A stretch of 64,000 bases of DNA from G965214625 sp965214625 (lineage in GTDB: Bacteria > Pseudomonadota > Gammaproteobacteria > Arenicellales > Poriferihabitantaceae): assembly GCA_965214625.1 (NCBI GenBank), contig OZ243962.1:434001-498000 (forward strand). The letters run 5' to 3'. Positions 1 through 8,863 of the stretch are shown one piece after another (within the stretch, counting starts at the first letter, position 1; every line of letters begins with the position of its first letter). The notes beneath the pieces were generated by a model. That model was given only the letters and a program-made list of their open reading frames with translations. It was not told the origin of the DNA and did no database searches. A program made the translations under genes and the position numbers.

Positions 1-381
1 AACCGCACCCACCAGCCACGGGAAATATTTTCCGGCAAACGTAAAATAGCGCCGATACACCTGGCGCATGAGATCCTGTCGTGCGACCGGCATGTTTTTC
101 GGGTCCGCCGTCCCGAGATAATAATGGCACTTGTCGGTGCAGGCCCCACATTTGACACAGGCATCCATAAACACCTGAAGGGAACGATACTTGCCGAGCA
201 ATTCGCCCATTTTGCTGATGGCCTTGTCGTGCCAGTCCTCGACCAGTTCACCGGGGAATCCCAGTGCCTCCTGGTGCTCGGTCTTGGCAATAAACGGCTT
301 GCTATGCGCCATCGCATCCACCTGGATGGGCGGTATCTGGGGCGGGTTGGTGATCACCGGGATATCGAAACTGGCTTTCAC
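1..381 (-). CDS. dsrK: DsrK, N-terminal part, cut by the window edge
   Basis: First 127 residues of DsrK, the cytoplasmic HdrD-like iron-sulfur subunit of the DsrMKJOP membrane complex that exchanges electrons with DsrC. A ferredoxin-type motif CVKCGACTDKC (Cys-x2-Cys-x2-Cys-x3-Cys) is followed by HYYLGT, as expected near the DsrK N-terminus. I place the start at a GTG whose bases overlap the dsrM stop (GTGA, 381-378), so the two genes are translationally coupled. The rest of the gene lies left of the window, so the C-terminal HdrD-like cysteine motifs cannot be checked. Confidence 0.9.
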   Translation of the reverse strand, partial: MKASFDIPVITNPPQIPPIQVDAMAHSKPFIAKTEHQEALGFPGELVEDWHDKAISKMGELLGKYRSLQVFMDACVKCGACTDKCHYYLGTADPKNMPVARQDLMRQVYRRYFTFAGKYFPWLVGAV

Positions 382-1094
382 GTTCCCACCGCCGTCCCGT
401 GCCGCCGCTCTCGCGGATTGTCTGCCTGGTTTCGCGTTGGACTGAAAAACAGTCCCGGCACATGAAGCAGCTTGCTGATCGGAAAGACCATCATCAGCGC
501 AATCACCATGGCCAGGTGGGCCAGCAACAGCGGATCCAGTGGCAAGGGGCGCACATCAAATTGCATCAGTCCCAGCATGAACACCTTTAATGCCACGATA
601 TCGGTATGCCACAGCGTTTTCATGAAGAGACCTGAAATCGCAATGCCGAGGATCAAGGCCAACATCAAGTGATCTGATGGCGTGGAAATATAGCGCACCC
701 GATCGACCCACAACCGCCTACCCCAAAGTCCCAACAGACCGAAAACCATGGCATAACCTGCATAGATACCCGCCGATTGGAGCAGACTCACGCCAAACCA
801 GGTGGGTTCGGTGAAATAACGAAGATGCCGTAACAATGACAGCACAAGCGCAAAATGAAAGACCCAGCCGAACAACCAGGTCCACTTGCTGGCTTTAAAC
901 AAACTCTCGAACAACACGACCTCCCTGAACAGTCGAGCGACCACACCGGCTTGTGTGACCGGCGCCGGTGTGGTCGGAATTTTGAAAGGCGCCGGGGTTG
1001 TCGCATAGCGGTGAATCCGTCTGGCCACACCGATGACCAGGACCGCCGTGGCCAGATAGAACAAAGCGGCATACAGATAAGCGACGACCGACAC
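378..1094 (-). CDS. dsrM: DsrM, membrane cytochrome b-type subunit
   Basis: Membrane subunit of DsrMKJOP, related to NarI-type cytochrome b, which links quinones in the membrane to DsrK. It has 238 residues and about five hydrophobic helices (near residues 4-24, 70-90, 108-128, 140-160 and 190-210). Histidines in or near the helices (for example in the WVFHFALV and LLLAHLAM stretches) are candidate haem ligands. Start is a GTG; no strong ribosome-binding site is seen. It overlaps dsrK by four bases and follows dsrC by 66 bases, so it is part of the dsr operon. Confidence 0.9.
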   Translation of the reverse strand: MSVVAYLYAALFYLATAVLVIGVARRIHRYATTPAPFKIPTTPAPVTQAGVVARLFREVVLFESLFKASKWTWLFGWVFHFALVLSLLRHLRYFTEPTWFGVSLLQSAGIYAGYAMVFGLLGLWGRRLWVDRVRYISTPSDHLMLALILGIAISGLFMKTLWHTDIVALKVFMLGLMQFDVRPLPLDPLLLAHLAMVIALMMVFPISKLLHVPGLFFSPTRNQADNPRERRHGTAVGT

Positions 1095-1160
1095 GCCGGG
1101 GTCTCGTTCAGCAGCTGAATTTAGACACGGTCAGGCTGACACAGACGAAATCCTGCTATA

Positions 1161-1493
1161 TCAGACACAACCGGTCGGCTTCGGCAATCCCGCATATTTG
1201 CACGCCTGTTTGGCCGGGCCGTAAGGAAACAGTTCATACAGATACTTGCTGTTTCCCTTGTCTTTTCCAAGCCGCTTGCCGATCGCCTTGGTCAGCACCC
1301 TGACCGCTGGCGCAACCTGATACTCTTCATAATAGTCACGCAGGAAATTCACTACTTCCCAATGGTTGTCGGTCAGGTCGCACCCATCCTCATTGGCCAT
1401 GGCCTCTGCCAATTCCAGACTCCAGTCACTGAGGTTGGCAAGATAGCCTTCCTCATCAGTCTCGTAGGCCGTGCCGTTAAGTTCAATGGTCAT
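1161..1493 (-). CDS. dsrC: DsrC, sulfur carrier protein
   Basis: Small soluble sulfur carrier (110 residues, TusE/DsrC/DsrC-like family). It accepts sulfur from DsrE and presents it as a trisulfide to the DsrAB sulfite reductase. The C-terminal arm has both redox cysteines: the penultimate Cys in the ending PTGCV, and the second Cys ten residues earlier in QACKYAGLPK. True DsrC is told from TusE-like paralogs by having both. An upstream in-frame GTG exists, but the ATG at 1493 gives the usual DsrC start (MTIELNG) and has GAGAG about nine bases upstream. Confidence 0.96.
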   Translation of the reverse strand: MTIELNGTAYETDEEGYLANLSDWSLELAEAMANEDGCDLTDNHWEVVNFLRDYYEEYQVAPAVRVLTKAIGKRLGKDKGNSKYLYELFPYGPAKQACKYAGLPKPTGCV

Positions 1494-1557
1494 AATAAAC
1501 ACTCTCGTTGATAGTTAATGATATACCGGGAGGAAACAGCGCAAAGTGCGCTTCCCC

Positions 1558-1860
1558 CTAAAGCCATGACTGCACCCTGGGCGCCTCCGCGACCAGTTGA
1601 ACAAATCCCTCATATTGGATGATTTCGATACCGGGGATCAATGATGAGGCCGCTATTCCCCGTGCTTTGATATCCGGTTCCAGCACATAGACCGTCCGAT
1701 CTTGCATCGCATTGAGCATATCCGACTCAATGTCCGTTCCCTTCAAGGACCCATAGATTCCATCCTCGATCAGCAGGATATGGCTCCCTGCCCCGGAGAG
1801 TCGAAGACACGTTTTCAGACTGTTCTTCTCAAACGGCGATTTGTTGACAGTGTGCAGCAT
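1558..1860 (-). CDS. dsrH: DsrH, sulfur-transfer subunit
   Basis: DsrH/TusB-family subunit (100 residues) of the cytoplasmic DsrEFH hexamer that passes sulfur towards DsrC. The conserved cysteine of the family is present at about residue 18 (LKTCLRLSG). The ATG at 1860 is preferred over a TTG one codon earlier. It lies directly after dsrF on the same strand and before dsrC, the normal order in sulfur oxidisers such as Allochromatium vinosum. Confidence 0.94.
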   Translation of the reverse strand: MLHTVNKSPFEKNSLKTCLRLSGAGSHILLIEDGIYGSLKGTDIESDMLNAMQDRTVYVLEPDIKARGIAASSLIPGIEIIQYEGFVQLVAEAPRVQSWL

Positions 1861-1972
1861 CAAGCCCTAAAGCCCGATAATATGGTTGCCCATCGGATGC
1901 ACGCTCCGCTCGCATATGCGGGTACATCGCCATTCATTTGAAAAACCGGTTCACTCATCGACTGTTTTCACC

Positions 1973-2398
1973 TTAAAAATTAAGAATCACGTCATGGGCT
2001 TCAATAATCTCTCTCATCACCGAACACTCGACCACTTCAATCAGCGGTTTTTCTGCCCAGTCATCATCCTCGTCTTCCCACATGAGCGCCATCAGATCCC
2101 CTTCGGTGAGTCCCCTGGCAACCAGGGACTCTTTTTCTACATAGACCCGCTTCACTTCGTAATCCCCCAGGGCACGATAGGTTGCGCTGAAGTTCTTGCT
2201 GCCGATCGATTTGGTATCCTGTCCGGTTTTAAGCTGAAAGACGCCATCGTCAAGAAATGCGATGGAGACTTCCTGGTCAAAGGCAGCACCAATCAAAGCC
2301 ACCTCCAGTCCTTCCTGGGCATAGTTGGTCCCATGCGGTGCGCGCCGATTGATATACAGGAATTTCTTGACACGCCCCGCGGTGGCCGATTCATTCAT
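1973..2398 (-). CDS. dsrF: DsrF, sulfur-transfer subunit
   Basis: DsrF/TusC-family subunit of DsrEFH (141 residues), which has a DsrE-like fold but no dedicated sulfur-carrying cysteine; its role is structural. The family pattern is clear: KKFLYINRRAPHGTNYAQEG near the N-terminus and the DDGVFQL segment in the middle. The ATG at 2398 is preceded by GAGGAGG, which decides the start over an in-frame upstream codon that would overlap dsrE. Confidence 0.94.
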   Translation of the reverse strand: MNESATAGRVKKFLYINRRAPHGTNYAQEGLEVALIGAAFDQEVSIAFLDDGVFQLKTGQDTKSIGSKNFSATYRALGDYEVKRVYVEKESLVARGLTEGDLMALMWEDEDDDWAEKPLIEVVECSVMREIIEAHDVILNF

Positions 2399-2412
2399 CG
2401 CCTGCCTCCTCG

Positions 2413-2805
2413 TCAATCACCAAACGACACCAACCGGTCCGCCTGAATACCGGCCTCGATCAATTGACCCAACCCGGAGATGCGAAATCCATCCGCCAGA
2501 TTATTGGTATCCTTGCCATGGCGCCTTTGCTCATCGGCATCCACGATGCCCCGGCGCTGTGCGGCCGCTACACAGACCACCAGATCAAGTTCCTTCGCCT
2601 GAGCGAGTTCGGACCAGCGGTTAGTGATATGACGGTCATCCTGCGGTGGCGTGGTGAGTCGCGTACCGTTATTGACCCCATCATGGTAGAAGAAAACACG
2701 AACCACCTCATGTCCCAGCTGCAACGCCGCATTCACGAAGTGATAAGCACTGTCACTGGCTTGATGGGTATACGGTCCTTCGTTGACCAGGATCGCAAAT
2801 TTCAT
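2413..2805 (-). CDS. dsrE: DsrE, sulfur-accepting subunit
   Basis: DsrE/TusD-family subunit of DsrEFH (130 residues). The active cysteine that carries the persulfide is at residue 78 in VVCVAAAQRRGI, the same position as in the characterised protein of Allochromatium vinosum. Presence of dsrEFH next to dsrAB is taken as a sign of oxidative rather than reductive use of the pathway. The gene starts 12 bases after the dsrB stop codon and is in the same operon. Confidence 0.95.
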   Translation of the reverse strand: MKFAILVNEGPYTHQASDSAYHFVNAALQLGHEVVRVFFYHDGVNNGTRLTTPPQDDRHITNRWSELAQAKELDLVVCVAAAQRRGIVDADEQRRHGKDTNNLADGFRISGLGQLIEAGIQADRLVSFGD

Positions 2806-2817
2806 CTTGATGGGGAC

Positions 2818-3900
2818 TTAAAGACGAATGTAAGCCGAAGCATTGAGGCTTTTTCGTGAGCCGCGCCAGTTGTCAATATGATACTTGGTAAATGGCAATC
2901 CGGTCAGTTCGAAGAAACGGGGCCAACCCACCCGGTCAATCCAGTCATTGATCCGTTCCCAGTCTTTCGCATCCTCCTGATAAGCCTTGAGAATCTTCTT
3001 TACGATCGCGGTCGCTTCAGGCCATCGGGGCGGATTGTTCGGTACGCCGCCGGCAACCAGCTTCTGGAAGCTGGGCTTGCTCCTCGCATTCGAATGGTTG
3101 CCACCGACCCAGATCGCCAATTTCGAGTGCTCGGGATCATTGATCTGCATCGGTGGGCAGGGTGGATAGCACGCTCCGCAGCAAATACATTTTTTCTCGT
3201 CGACCTCCAGGCTGGGCTTGCCGTTTACGATCGCCGGTCGAATGGCCGCCACCGGGCAGCGGGCAACGACCGATGGCCGTTCACAGACATTGGCGACCAG
3301 ATCGTGATTGATTTTCGGGGGTTTGGTATGTTGTACATTGATCGCGATATCACCCTGGCCGCCGCAATTGATCTGACAACAGGATGTCGTGATATGAACC
3401 CGGTTGGGCATACGGCAATTTCTGAATTCATCGATCAGTTCATCCATCATGGCCTTGACCACCCCCGATGCATCCGTCCCGGGAATATCACAATGCAACC
3501 ATCCCTGCGTGTGGGAAATGAAGGCAACCGAGTTCGCCGTTCCGCCGACGACAAACCCTTCTTTTTCCAGCGCCTCAATCAACGGATCCACCTTGGCTTC
3601 ATCCGCGACCATGAATTCGATATTACTGCGGATCGTAAAACGCACATGCCCCTCTGCATATCGGTCACCGATATCACACAGTTTTCGCAACGTATAGACA
3701 TCCAGAATCCGCTGGGTGCCTGCCTTGACCGTCCAGATCGCATCACCGCTGTTTGCATGGTGCACCAATACACCCGGCCGGGGATGTTCATGATACTGCC
3801 ATTGACCGAAGTTTTTCACCATCACCGGATGCATGTACTGCATACCGTCCGGACAACCCGATTCAATGGGCCTGCGCATATCTTTTAATGATAACGACAT
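2818..3900 (-). CDS. dsrB: DsrB, reverse dissimilatory sulfite reductase beta subunit
   Basis: Beta subunit (360 residues) of the siroheme sulfite reductase that, in sulfur oxidisers, releases sulfite from DsrC-bound sulfur. The sirohaem/[4Fe-4S] motif region contains TTSCCQINCGG, and an inserted ferredoxin domain carries CICCGACYPPCPPM. I chose the ATG at 3900 (MSLSLKDMRR), ten codons inside the longest frame, because GGGATAAG lies just upstream. Adjacent to dsrA with a 33-base gap. Confidence 0.95.
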   Translation of the reverse strand: MSLSLKDMRRPIESGCPDGMQYMHPVMVKNFGQWQYHEHPRPGVLVHHANSGDAIWTVKAGTQRILDVYTLRKLCDIGDRYAEGHVRFTIRSNIEFMVADEAKVDPLIEALEKEGFVVGGTANSVAFISHTQGWLHCDIPGTDASGVVKAMMDELIDEFRNCRMPNRVHITTSCCQINCGGQGDIAINVQHTKPPKINHDLVANVCERPSVVARCPVAAIRPAIVNGKPSLEVDEKKCICCGACYPPCPPMQINDPEHSKLAIWVGGNHSNARSKPSFQKLVAGGVPNNPPRWPEATAIVKKILKAYQEDAKDWERINDWIDRVGWPRFFELTGLPFTKYHIDNWRGSRKSLNASAYIRL

Positions 3901-3933
3901 CGTCTTATCCCGATCTGGTCTAAAGTTCACTCA

Positions 3934-5205
3934 TCAGGCGGATTGAGCCGCACGCCGTTTCCCTTCCCGCTGGCGCTCAAACCATTTTTCCGCTTCCTCA
4001 TCCCAACCGTCCATTCGAACATAGGAACTCTCCCTCGGATGGGCAATCATGTTGGGGTCCACATCAATACCGACGCCTTCAAGAAAATTCACCAATCCGA
4101 TCCGTTCGATCATCTCACCACAGCGTTCATGTTCCAGTCCATGTTCCGCCCAGAAGTCAATGGTCTCCTCTGCAATTTCAACGATCCGCTCATAGTCCTC
4201 GTCACTCTCAAGCTTCATGAAAGGGACGACCACCGTCCCCATCAAGTCACCTATCTTCAATGTCCGCTTGCCACCAATCAGCACCGAGACCCCCTTGTCA
4301 TCTCCAGGAGACAACGCCTTGTTCATCACATTGAGACAGTGCATGCACTTGACACAGTTACGATTGTCGATTTCAAGCCGGTCATCATCCGTCAGGGTCA
4401 TACAGTTGGTCGGACACCGTGTCACCACGTTGTCAATAACATATTGCCGACCTTTGGCCTCAATGAAATGACTGACTTCCTGTTCATCGACCTTGATATC
4501 ATCCCGCCAGGTGCCGATCACCGCAAAATCAGCCCGTTCAATGGAATTCATGCAATCGTTTGGACAACCGGAGACCTTGAACTTGAACTTGTACGGCAAG
4601 GCCGGGCGATGCACATCGTCGGTAAAATTATTCACCAGTTCCCGGTGGAGGCGATGTTCATTCGTACAGGACTGCTCGCAACGGGCCGAACCCACGCAGG
4701 ACATCGCGGTTCTGACACAGGGACCCGCCCCGCCCAGATCGAACCCATAGTCATTGATTTCATCAAAAAAATGCTGAGTGTTTTCGGTCGAGGTCCCGAT
4801 GAACATGATATTACCGGTCTGACCGTGAAACGTCACCAGTCCAGATCCCCATTTCTCCCAGCTATCGGCCAGTTGACGTAACATATCTGTGCTGTAGTGG
4901 TTGCCGGCGGGCGGCTGAACTCTCAGGGTGTGGAATTCCTTGGAATCGGGGAATTGTTTACCAACTTCAGAAAATCGGGGAATGATCCCGCCCCCATAGC
5001 CAAACACGCTGACGGTACCCCCTTTCCAGTATCCCTTGCGTGTTTCATACGAATGCTCAAGCTGACCCAGAAGATCGTTCGCAACCCCATTGATTCGTTG
5101 ATCGGGATGGTCATCACGCAGTCGCTTTATGCCGGAGATGAAACTGGGCCATTCGCCATTTTCCAACTCATCGAGCATCGGCGTTTCGTGTTTGTGCTCA
5201 CTCAT
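3934..5205 (-). CDS. dsrA: DsrA, reverse dissimilatory sulfite reductase alpha subunit
   Basis: Alpha subunit (423 residues) of DsrAB, a cytoplasmic alpha2-beta2 siroheme enzyme. It has the Cys-x5-Cys-type cluster region (CVRTAMSCVG), a second Cys-x3-Cys motif in VSGCPNDCMNS, and a ferredoxin domain with RCPTNCMTL and CVKCMHCLNV. The start at ATG 5205 (MSEHKHETP) is supported by GAGGAG nine bases upstream. It is the first gene of the dsr operon in this window; its promoter must lie within 5206-5590. Confidence 0.96.
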   Translation of the reverse strand: MSEHKHETPMLDELENGEWPSFISGIKRLRDDHPDQRINGVANDLLGQLEHSYETRKGYWKGGTVSVFGYGGGIIPRFSEVGKQFPDSKEFHTLRVQPPAGNHYSTDMLRQLADSWEKWGSGLVTFHGQTGNIMFIGTSTENTQHFFDEINDYGFDLGGAGPCVRTAMSCVGSARCEQSCTNEHRLHRELVNNFTDDVHRPALPYKFKFKVSGCPNDCMNSIERADFAVIGTWRDDIKVDEQEVSHFIEAKGRQYVIDNVVTRCPTNCMTLTDDDRLEIDNRNCVKCMHCLNVMNKALSPGDDKGVSVLIGGKRTLKIGDLMGTVVVPFMKLESDEDYERIVEIAEETIDFWAEHGLEHERCGEMIERIGLVNFLEGVGIDVDPNMIAHPRESSYVRMDGWDEEAEKWFERQREGKRRAAQSA

Positions 5206-5593
5206 GCGGTTTCGCTCCTCATCTGTCAGTGTTCTCTTTGCCCCTGTCACTGCTCGTCGCTACCTTCCTTAGCGGTCCCTGGCTTGGGGGCCCTGTCCCG
5301 TGTTGTCAGGATACGGGGCACAATCGGTTAAAAGGCAAATTCTATTCTAACGATCACAACGGATTCCTCCAGTACCCAAATAGGATAACAGATCCGGAAA
5401 GATTATCTAAATGGAGGTATAAGCTCCTGTCAGATCGACCAAGCAGAATATGTCGTCATTACAAAGGGGGCAGACCACACAACCGCAGCAAACCCGACCA
5501 ACCCATGGCAGTCAAAGCAGGTATTTCAACAGCACGTCAATAATCAAGCCTAATATAGTGTAAATTCGGATTTGAATTCCTAAAATACAAGAT
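5206..5593. other. Intergenic region upstream of dsrA
   Basis: This 388-base gap separates the dsr operon (minus) from the ATPase remnant (plus), so it should contain the dsr promoter. No convincing -35/-10 pair, operator or RNA element was identified by eye. Short frames here have no family resemblance that I can see. Confidence 0.5.
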
Positions 5594-6083
5594 ATGTTGA
5601 CGTGGACACTGACTGTTGCACTGCTTGGTGCGCGTCAAGTGGGTAAGATAACATTGGCAAAAATCATTGCCAAAGAGATGGACGCAATTTACCTTGACCT
5701 GGAGGCACCGGAGGATTTGCTGAAGCTCAGTGACCCTGGCGGTAATTTAGGCCTGCACGTCGATAAACTGGTGATTTTGGATGAAATACAACGAAGTCCT
5801 GAACTGTTTCCTGTACTACGAGAGCTGATTGATAAAAACCGGGAGCGGGGTCGTCGCGCCGATCAGTTCTTGCCGCTTGGGTCGGCATCAATGGATTTGA
5901 TGTGTCAGTCCTCGGAAAGCCTGGCTGGCCGGATTCGTTATATCGAATAAATGGCCTGAATCTGATAGAGGTGAATGGGAAGGGAATTATATCCTTTACG
6001 GTGGTGACGATGAATTTCCGGTGGGGAAAGAGGTGTCAATGATTTCCTTGTCGGGATTGATGAAAAAATTTGAGCATGCCTGA
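5594..6083 (+). pseudogene. Remnant of an AAA_14/DUF4143-type ATPase gene
   Basis: The first part reads as the ATPase of the AAA_14 plus DUF4143 family: a P-loop-like LLGARQVGKITLAK (the usual GPRQVGKTTL with Thr changed to Ile), then a Walker B-like LVILDEIQRSPELF and a sensor-like LGSAS. The reading frame ends at 5950. A different frame at about 5955-6083 encodes a piece (NYILYGGDDEFPVGKEVSMISL, in shorter runs) that resembles the extreme C-terminus of the same family. The central DUF4143 part is missing. I infer an internal deletion and decay; the piece cannot make a working ATPase. Confidence 0.7.
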
Positions 6084-6262
6084 CACTGAAACTCTTTTCC
6101 TGAAATCCATGGACGACCCGGCTTCTGACCAACTCGGCGGCACAACCGGAAAGACACCGCTCCCAATAGCGGAACCGACGTGAGAGAAAGGCAACGCCCA
6201 ATGAACCAAGGTAGATACACCAATCTCCAGCCAGACATTATCGACAGACAGTCAAGCGTACA

Positions 6263-7189
6263 ATGATGAAACCCGGCTCCCCTGCCACTCGGTTCGCTCG
6301 CGCCATCCCCCTTTTGGAGATGGATGAGACGATGTATCAGGATTGGCGTGCAGTCAAACTGGAGCACTACAAAACAACCGTACGGGACTGCCTGGTCCGA
6401 ATCCATAACCCGCATCACCTCAGTGAACAGGAACGAAACCGAATCGGACGGATTGTCTCCAACAATAATTTTTTCATCTATCAATATGCGTGGAAGAAAT
6501 ACGGGAACCAAGCTTATCAATCGATCTGCCAGCAGCTCGGGCTAATCGATTCCATTCCCAACCCCGCATCCAACGAACAGAATGTCACACAGATCGAGCA
6601 AACAGACACAAACATCAGGACGACGCAACGACACTATATTCCGTATACCGACAGACGGCTTGGTTGGCATACGGATGGTTACTATAACCATGCGGACAAT
6701 CAGGTGCGCTCGTTCGTTCTGCACTGCAAACAGCCCGCGCTGCACGGCGGCAAAAACGTATTGCTTGATCCCGAAATAGCATATATTCTTTTACGGGATC
6801 AAAATCCCCGATGGATACAGTCGGCAAGACATCCCCGGTGTCTGACCATTCCGGCCAATATTCAACAGGGGGAAATCGTCCGCAGGGCATTTACCGGTGC
6901 CATGATGGAAACCGACACCGTGACCGGACAGCTGCATATGCGATATACGGAACGAAAAAAACAGATTCAATGGCGGCAAGATGATGATCTCCTGGCGGCA
7001 TTGACCTATTTGAAGACCGCGCTTGGTTCACACAATCCATGGCTAATCAACGTCAGGTTAGAACCCGGTCAGGGTCTGATTGCGAACAACGTACTTCATT
7101 GTCGTAGCGCGTTTCGCGATGGAGACTCGGCGCTGTTGCGCCGTTGTCTGTATCGCATTCGATTCAAAGAGCGAATGAGCTGCGACTGA
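6263..7189 (+). CDS. TauD/TfdA-like 2-oxoglutarate/Fe(II) dioxygenase
   Basis: 308-residue protein of the TauD/TfdA superfamily. The Fe(II) facial triad is visible: His and Asp in LGWHTDGYYN (about residue 135) and a distal His in NNVLHCRSAF (about 276), followed by an Arg in RRCLYRIRF that would bind the 2-oxoglutarate carboxylate. The substrate is unknown. It stands next to the dsr operon on the opposite strand and is closely followed by two more plus-strand genes (gaps of 6 and 14 bases), which suggests a three-gene unit. A link to sulfur-compound metabolism is plausible from the neighbours but not shown. Confidence 0.8.
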   Translation: MMKPGSPATRFARAIPLLEMDETMYQDWRAVKLEHYKTTVRDCLVRIHNPHHLSEQERNRIGRIVSNNNFFIYQYAWKKYGNQAYQSICQQLGLIDSIPNPASNEQNVTQIEQTDTNIRTTQRHYIPYTDRRLGWHTDGYYNHADNQVRSFVLHCKQPALHGGKNVLLDPEIAYILLRDQNPRWIQSARHPRCLTIPANIQQGEIVRRAFTGAMMETDTVTGQLHMRYTERKKQIQWRQDDDLLAALTYLKTALGSHNPWLINVRLEPGQGLIANNVLHCRSAFRDGDSALLRRCLYRIRFKERMSCD

Positions 7190-7195
7190 TCCGAC

Positions 7196-7894
7196 ATGCG
7201 TCATCTTGATCCGAATCAGATCGATCTTGGGGCAGAGTCTCAGGAAGAGGCTGAAGCCTCCGTTGAAGCGTTGACACGAAAGGCGACTCAACTAAAATGG
7301 AAAATGGAGATGCCCGATCGTACCGCAGATCAAAAAATGGACTTGACACTTGAGCTTGCCCGTACACAGCTTCAACTCGAAGATCGTGAGATCGCTTGGG
7401 AAACACTGTTCCCGCTGTTATCCAATCGATTGACCCAACAGGACTGGCCCACCGCCATCACCATATGCGATCTGCTCTATCGATGTGACCGACCGGACTC
7501 ATTGGCCGCGTTAGGCCATGCCCTGTGGCTCAGTATCACCTTTCCGGTTGATCCGACGCTCACAGTCTCCCAACTGCAACATGTGATTGACGATACCCCG
7601 ACCGATTCCGACGGAGCCGCCGTGGCAGCGGCAGTGGCGGTGTACGTAGTGCAGCTGCGAAGCCATCAGAATAACAATTCGGAAACGATCTTAACGGCAA
7701 ACCGATTATTGAGCGATGTCGCCCGGCGCCACGGTCACGTCCATTCCCAAAATGATCTTGAGCAGTGGATAACAAAACTCGAACTGGACAAGCCCGAGCG
7801 TTTCCTGGTTCGGATGCGTAATGTGATTGACGTGCTGGTTCAGGATCAATGGTGGATCGATCGTGAAGCCTTGCAGGCTCATCTTCCCAATTGA
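7196..7894 (+). CDS. Conserved hypothetical protein in an operon with a dioxygenase and Cas6-like gene
   Basis: 232-residue soluble protein that I do not recognise. The sequence is largely helical, with charged heptad-like stretches (about residues 18-65) and Ala/Leu-rich segments that could form helical repeats (for example AWETLFPLLSNRL and SLAALGHALWLS). There is no signal peptide, no membrane helix and no obvious catalytic motif. It sits six bases after the dioxygenase and 14 bases before the Cas6/Cmx6-like gene, so the three are probably co-transcribed. Confidence 0.65.
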   Translation: MRHLDPNQIDLGAESQEEAEASVEALTRKATQLKWKMEMPDRTADQKMDLTLELARTQLQLEDREIAWETLFPLLSNRLTQQDWPTAITICDLLYRCDRPDSLAALGHALWLSITFPVDPTLTVSQLQHVIDDTPTDSDGAAVAAAVAVYVVQLRSHQNNNSETILTANRLLSDVARRHGHVHSQNDLEQWITKLELDKPERFLVRMRNVIDVLVQDQWWIDREALQAHLPN

Positions 7895-7908
7895 AATCCG
7901 TCTGAAAG

Positions 7909-8604
7909 ATGCTTTGGCAGGAAAACAACAACCGGGAAACCCATCTCGTTCCGGATGATGTACTGGATATCTCGTTTCGTATCCAATGCCCGGAACTGCC
8001 TGTCGATCATGCCTGGCATCTCTATGGCGCGATAAGAGAACAGCTTCCCTGGATAGAAGGCGACCCTCGTTTTGGCATTCATTCGATCCATGGCGCAGCA
8101 TCGGGTAACGGCTGGATACGTCCTCCTGCAGCGAACAGCCGGCTACAGTTGTCCAAACGCACCCGACTCAATTTGCGCATCACCAAAGACCGGATTTCGG
8201 ACACCGAGGCACTCAGCGGCTGTCTCCTCGACATACCGGATTTTCCTATAAAAGTGGGACCATCAAAACGCAAACCACTCGTCATCAGTGACACGATCTT
8301 CTCACGGTCGGTGATCAATCTTGGTGACGAAACCGAATTGGACTTTACGCAGAGACTATCAAAACATTTCCGTCGGTACGATATTCGGATCAAAAAGATG
8401 CTCTGTGGTCTCTCTCATTGCATTGTCACACCAACTGAAAAAATCAGCGCACGCAGCGTATTACTGAGTGACCTCCAGCCTGACGAATCGATTTATCTGC
8501 AACAGCATGGCTTCGGCGAGGGCCGTCAGTTCGGTTGCGGCATTTTTATTCCCCACAAAAGTCTTTCTGTGGTGGGAGGAGGTCAATATCAGACGGGAGT
8601 TTAA
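7909..8604 (+). CDS. Cas6/Cmx6-like protein (type I-MYXAN family), without other cas genes
   Basis: 231 residues resembling the Cas6/Cmx6 family first named from the type I-MYXAN CRISPR subtype. Matching parts are the N-terminal LDISFRIQCPELPVDHAW-HLYGAIREQLPW block, the DPRFGIHSIHG block, and the C-terminal glycine-rich segment LQQHGFGEGRQFGCGIFIPH typical of RAMP-fold Cas6 proteins. No cas1, cas2, effector genes or repeat array occur anywhere in the window. It follows two unrelated genes in what looks like one operon beside dsr, so its role is probably not crRNA maturation here, or it acts on RNA from elsewhere in the genome. Confidence 0.75.
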   Translation: MLWQENNNRETHLVPDDVLDISFRIQCPELPVDHAWHLYGAIREQLPWIEGDPRFGIHSIHGAASGNGWIRPPAANSRLQLSKRTRLNLRITKDRISDTEALSGCLLDIPDFPIKVGPSKRKPLVISDTIFSRSVINLGDETELDFTQRLSKHFRRYDIRIKKMLCGLSHCIVTPTEKISARSVLLSDLQPDESIYLQQHGFGEGRQFGCGIFIPHKSLSVVGGGQYQTGV

Positions 8605-8863
8605 ACAGGTGACATTGATAAATTTCAATCACTGGGTTCCCGGTCCCGGAGAATAGTGTCTCCCAAGCATCTCTTGTGGTAACAGCAAGGATTGTCAAAA
8701 ACGATGGCAAGCAGTCATTCTGGAAACATCACAACTATTCGCCATGCACAAGATGGGGGCGGATCACGTTTGATAGCGCCCCTACTGTGCTTGGCGCTTG
8801 GGGTATGCCAATGACGCACCGACGACGCAAAATACAGATCACTTGCTGTCCTGTCAATTCCCA

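Noticed and set aside
2878..3888. 336-codon plus-strand frame across dsrB
   Set aside because: Antisense to dsrB, which has intact Fe-S motifs; the frame has no family features.
7909..8863. CRISPR array near the Cas6-like gene
   Set aside because: No regularly spaced repeats were seen here or elsewhere in the window.
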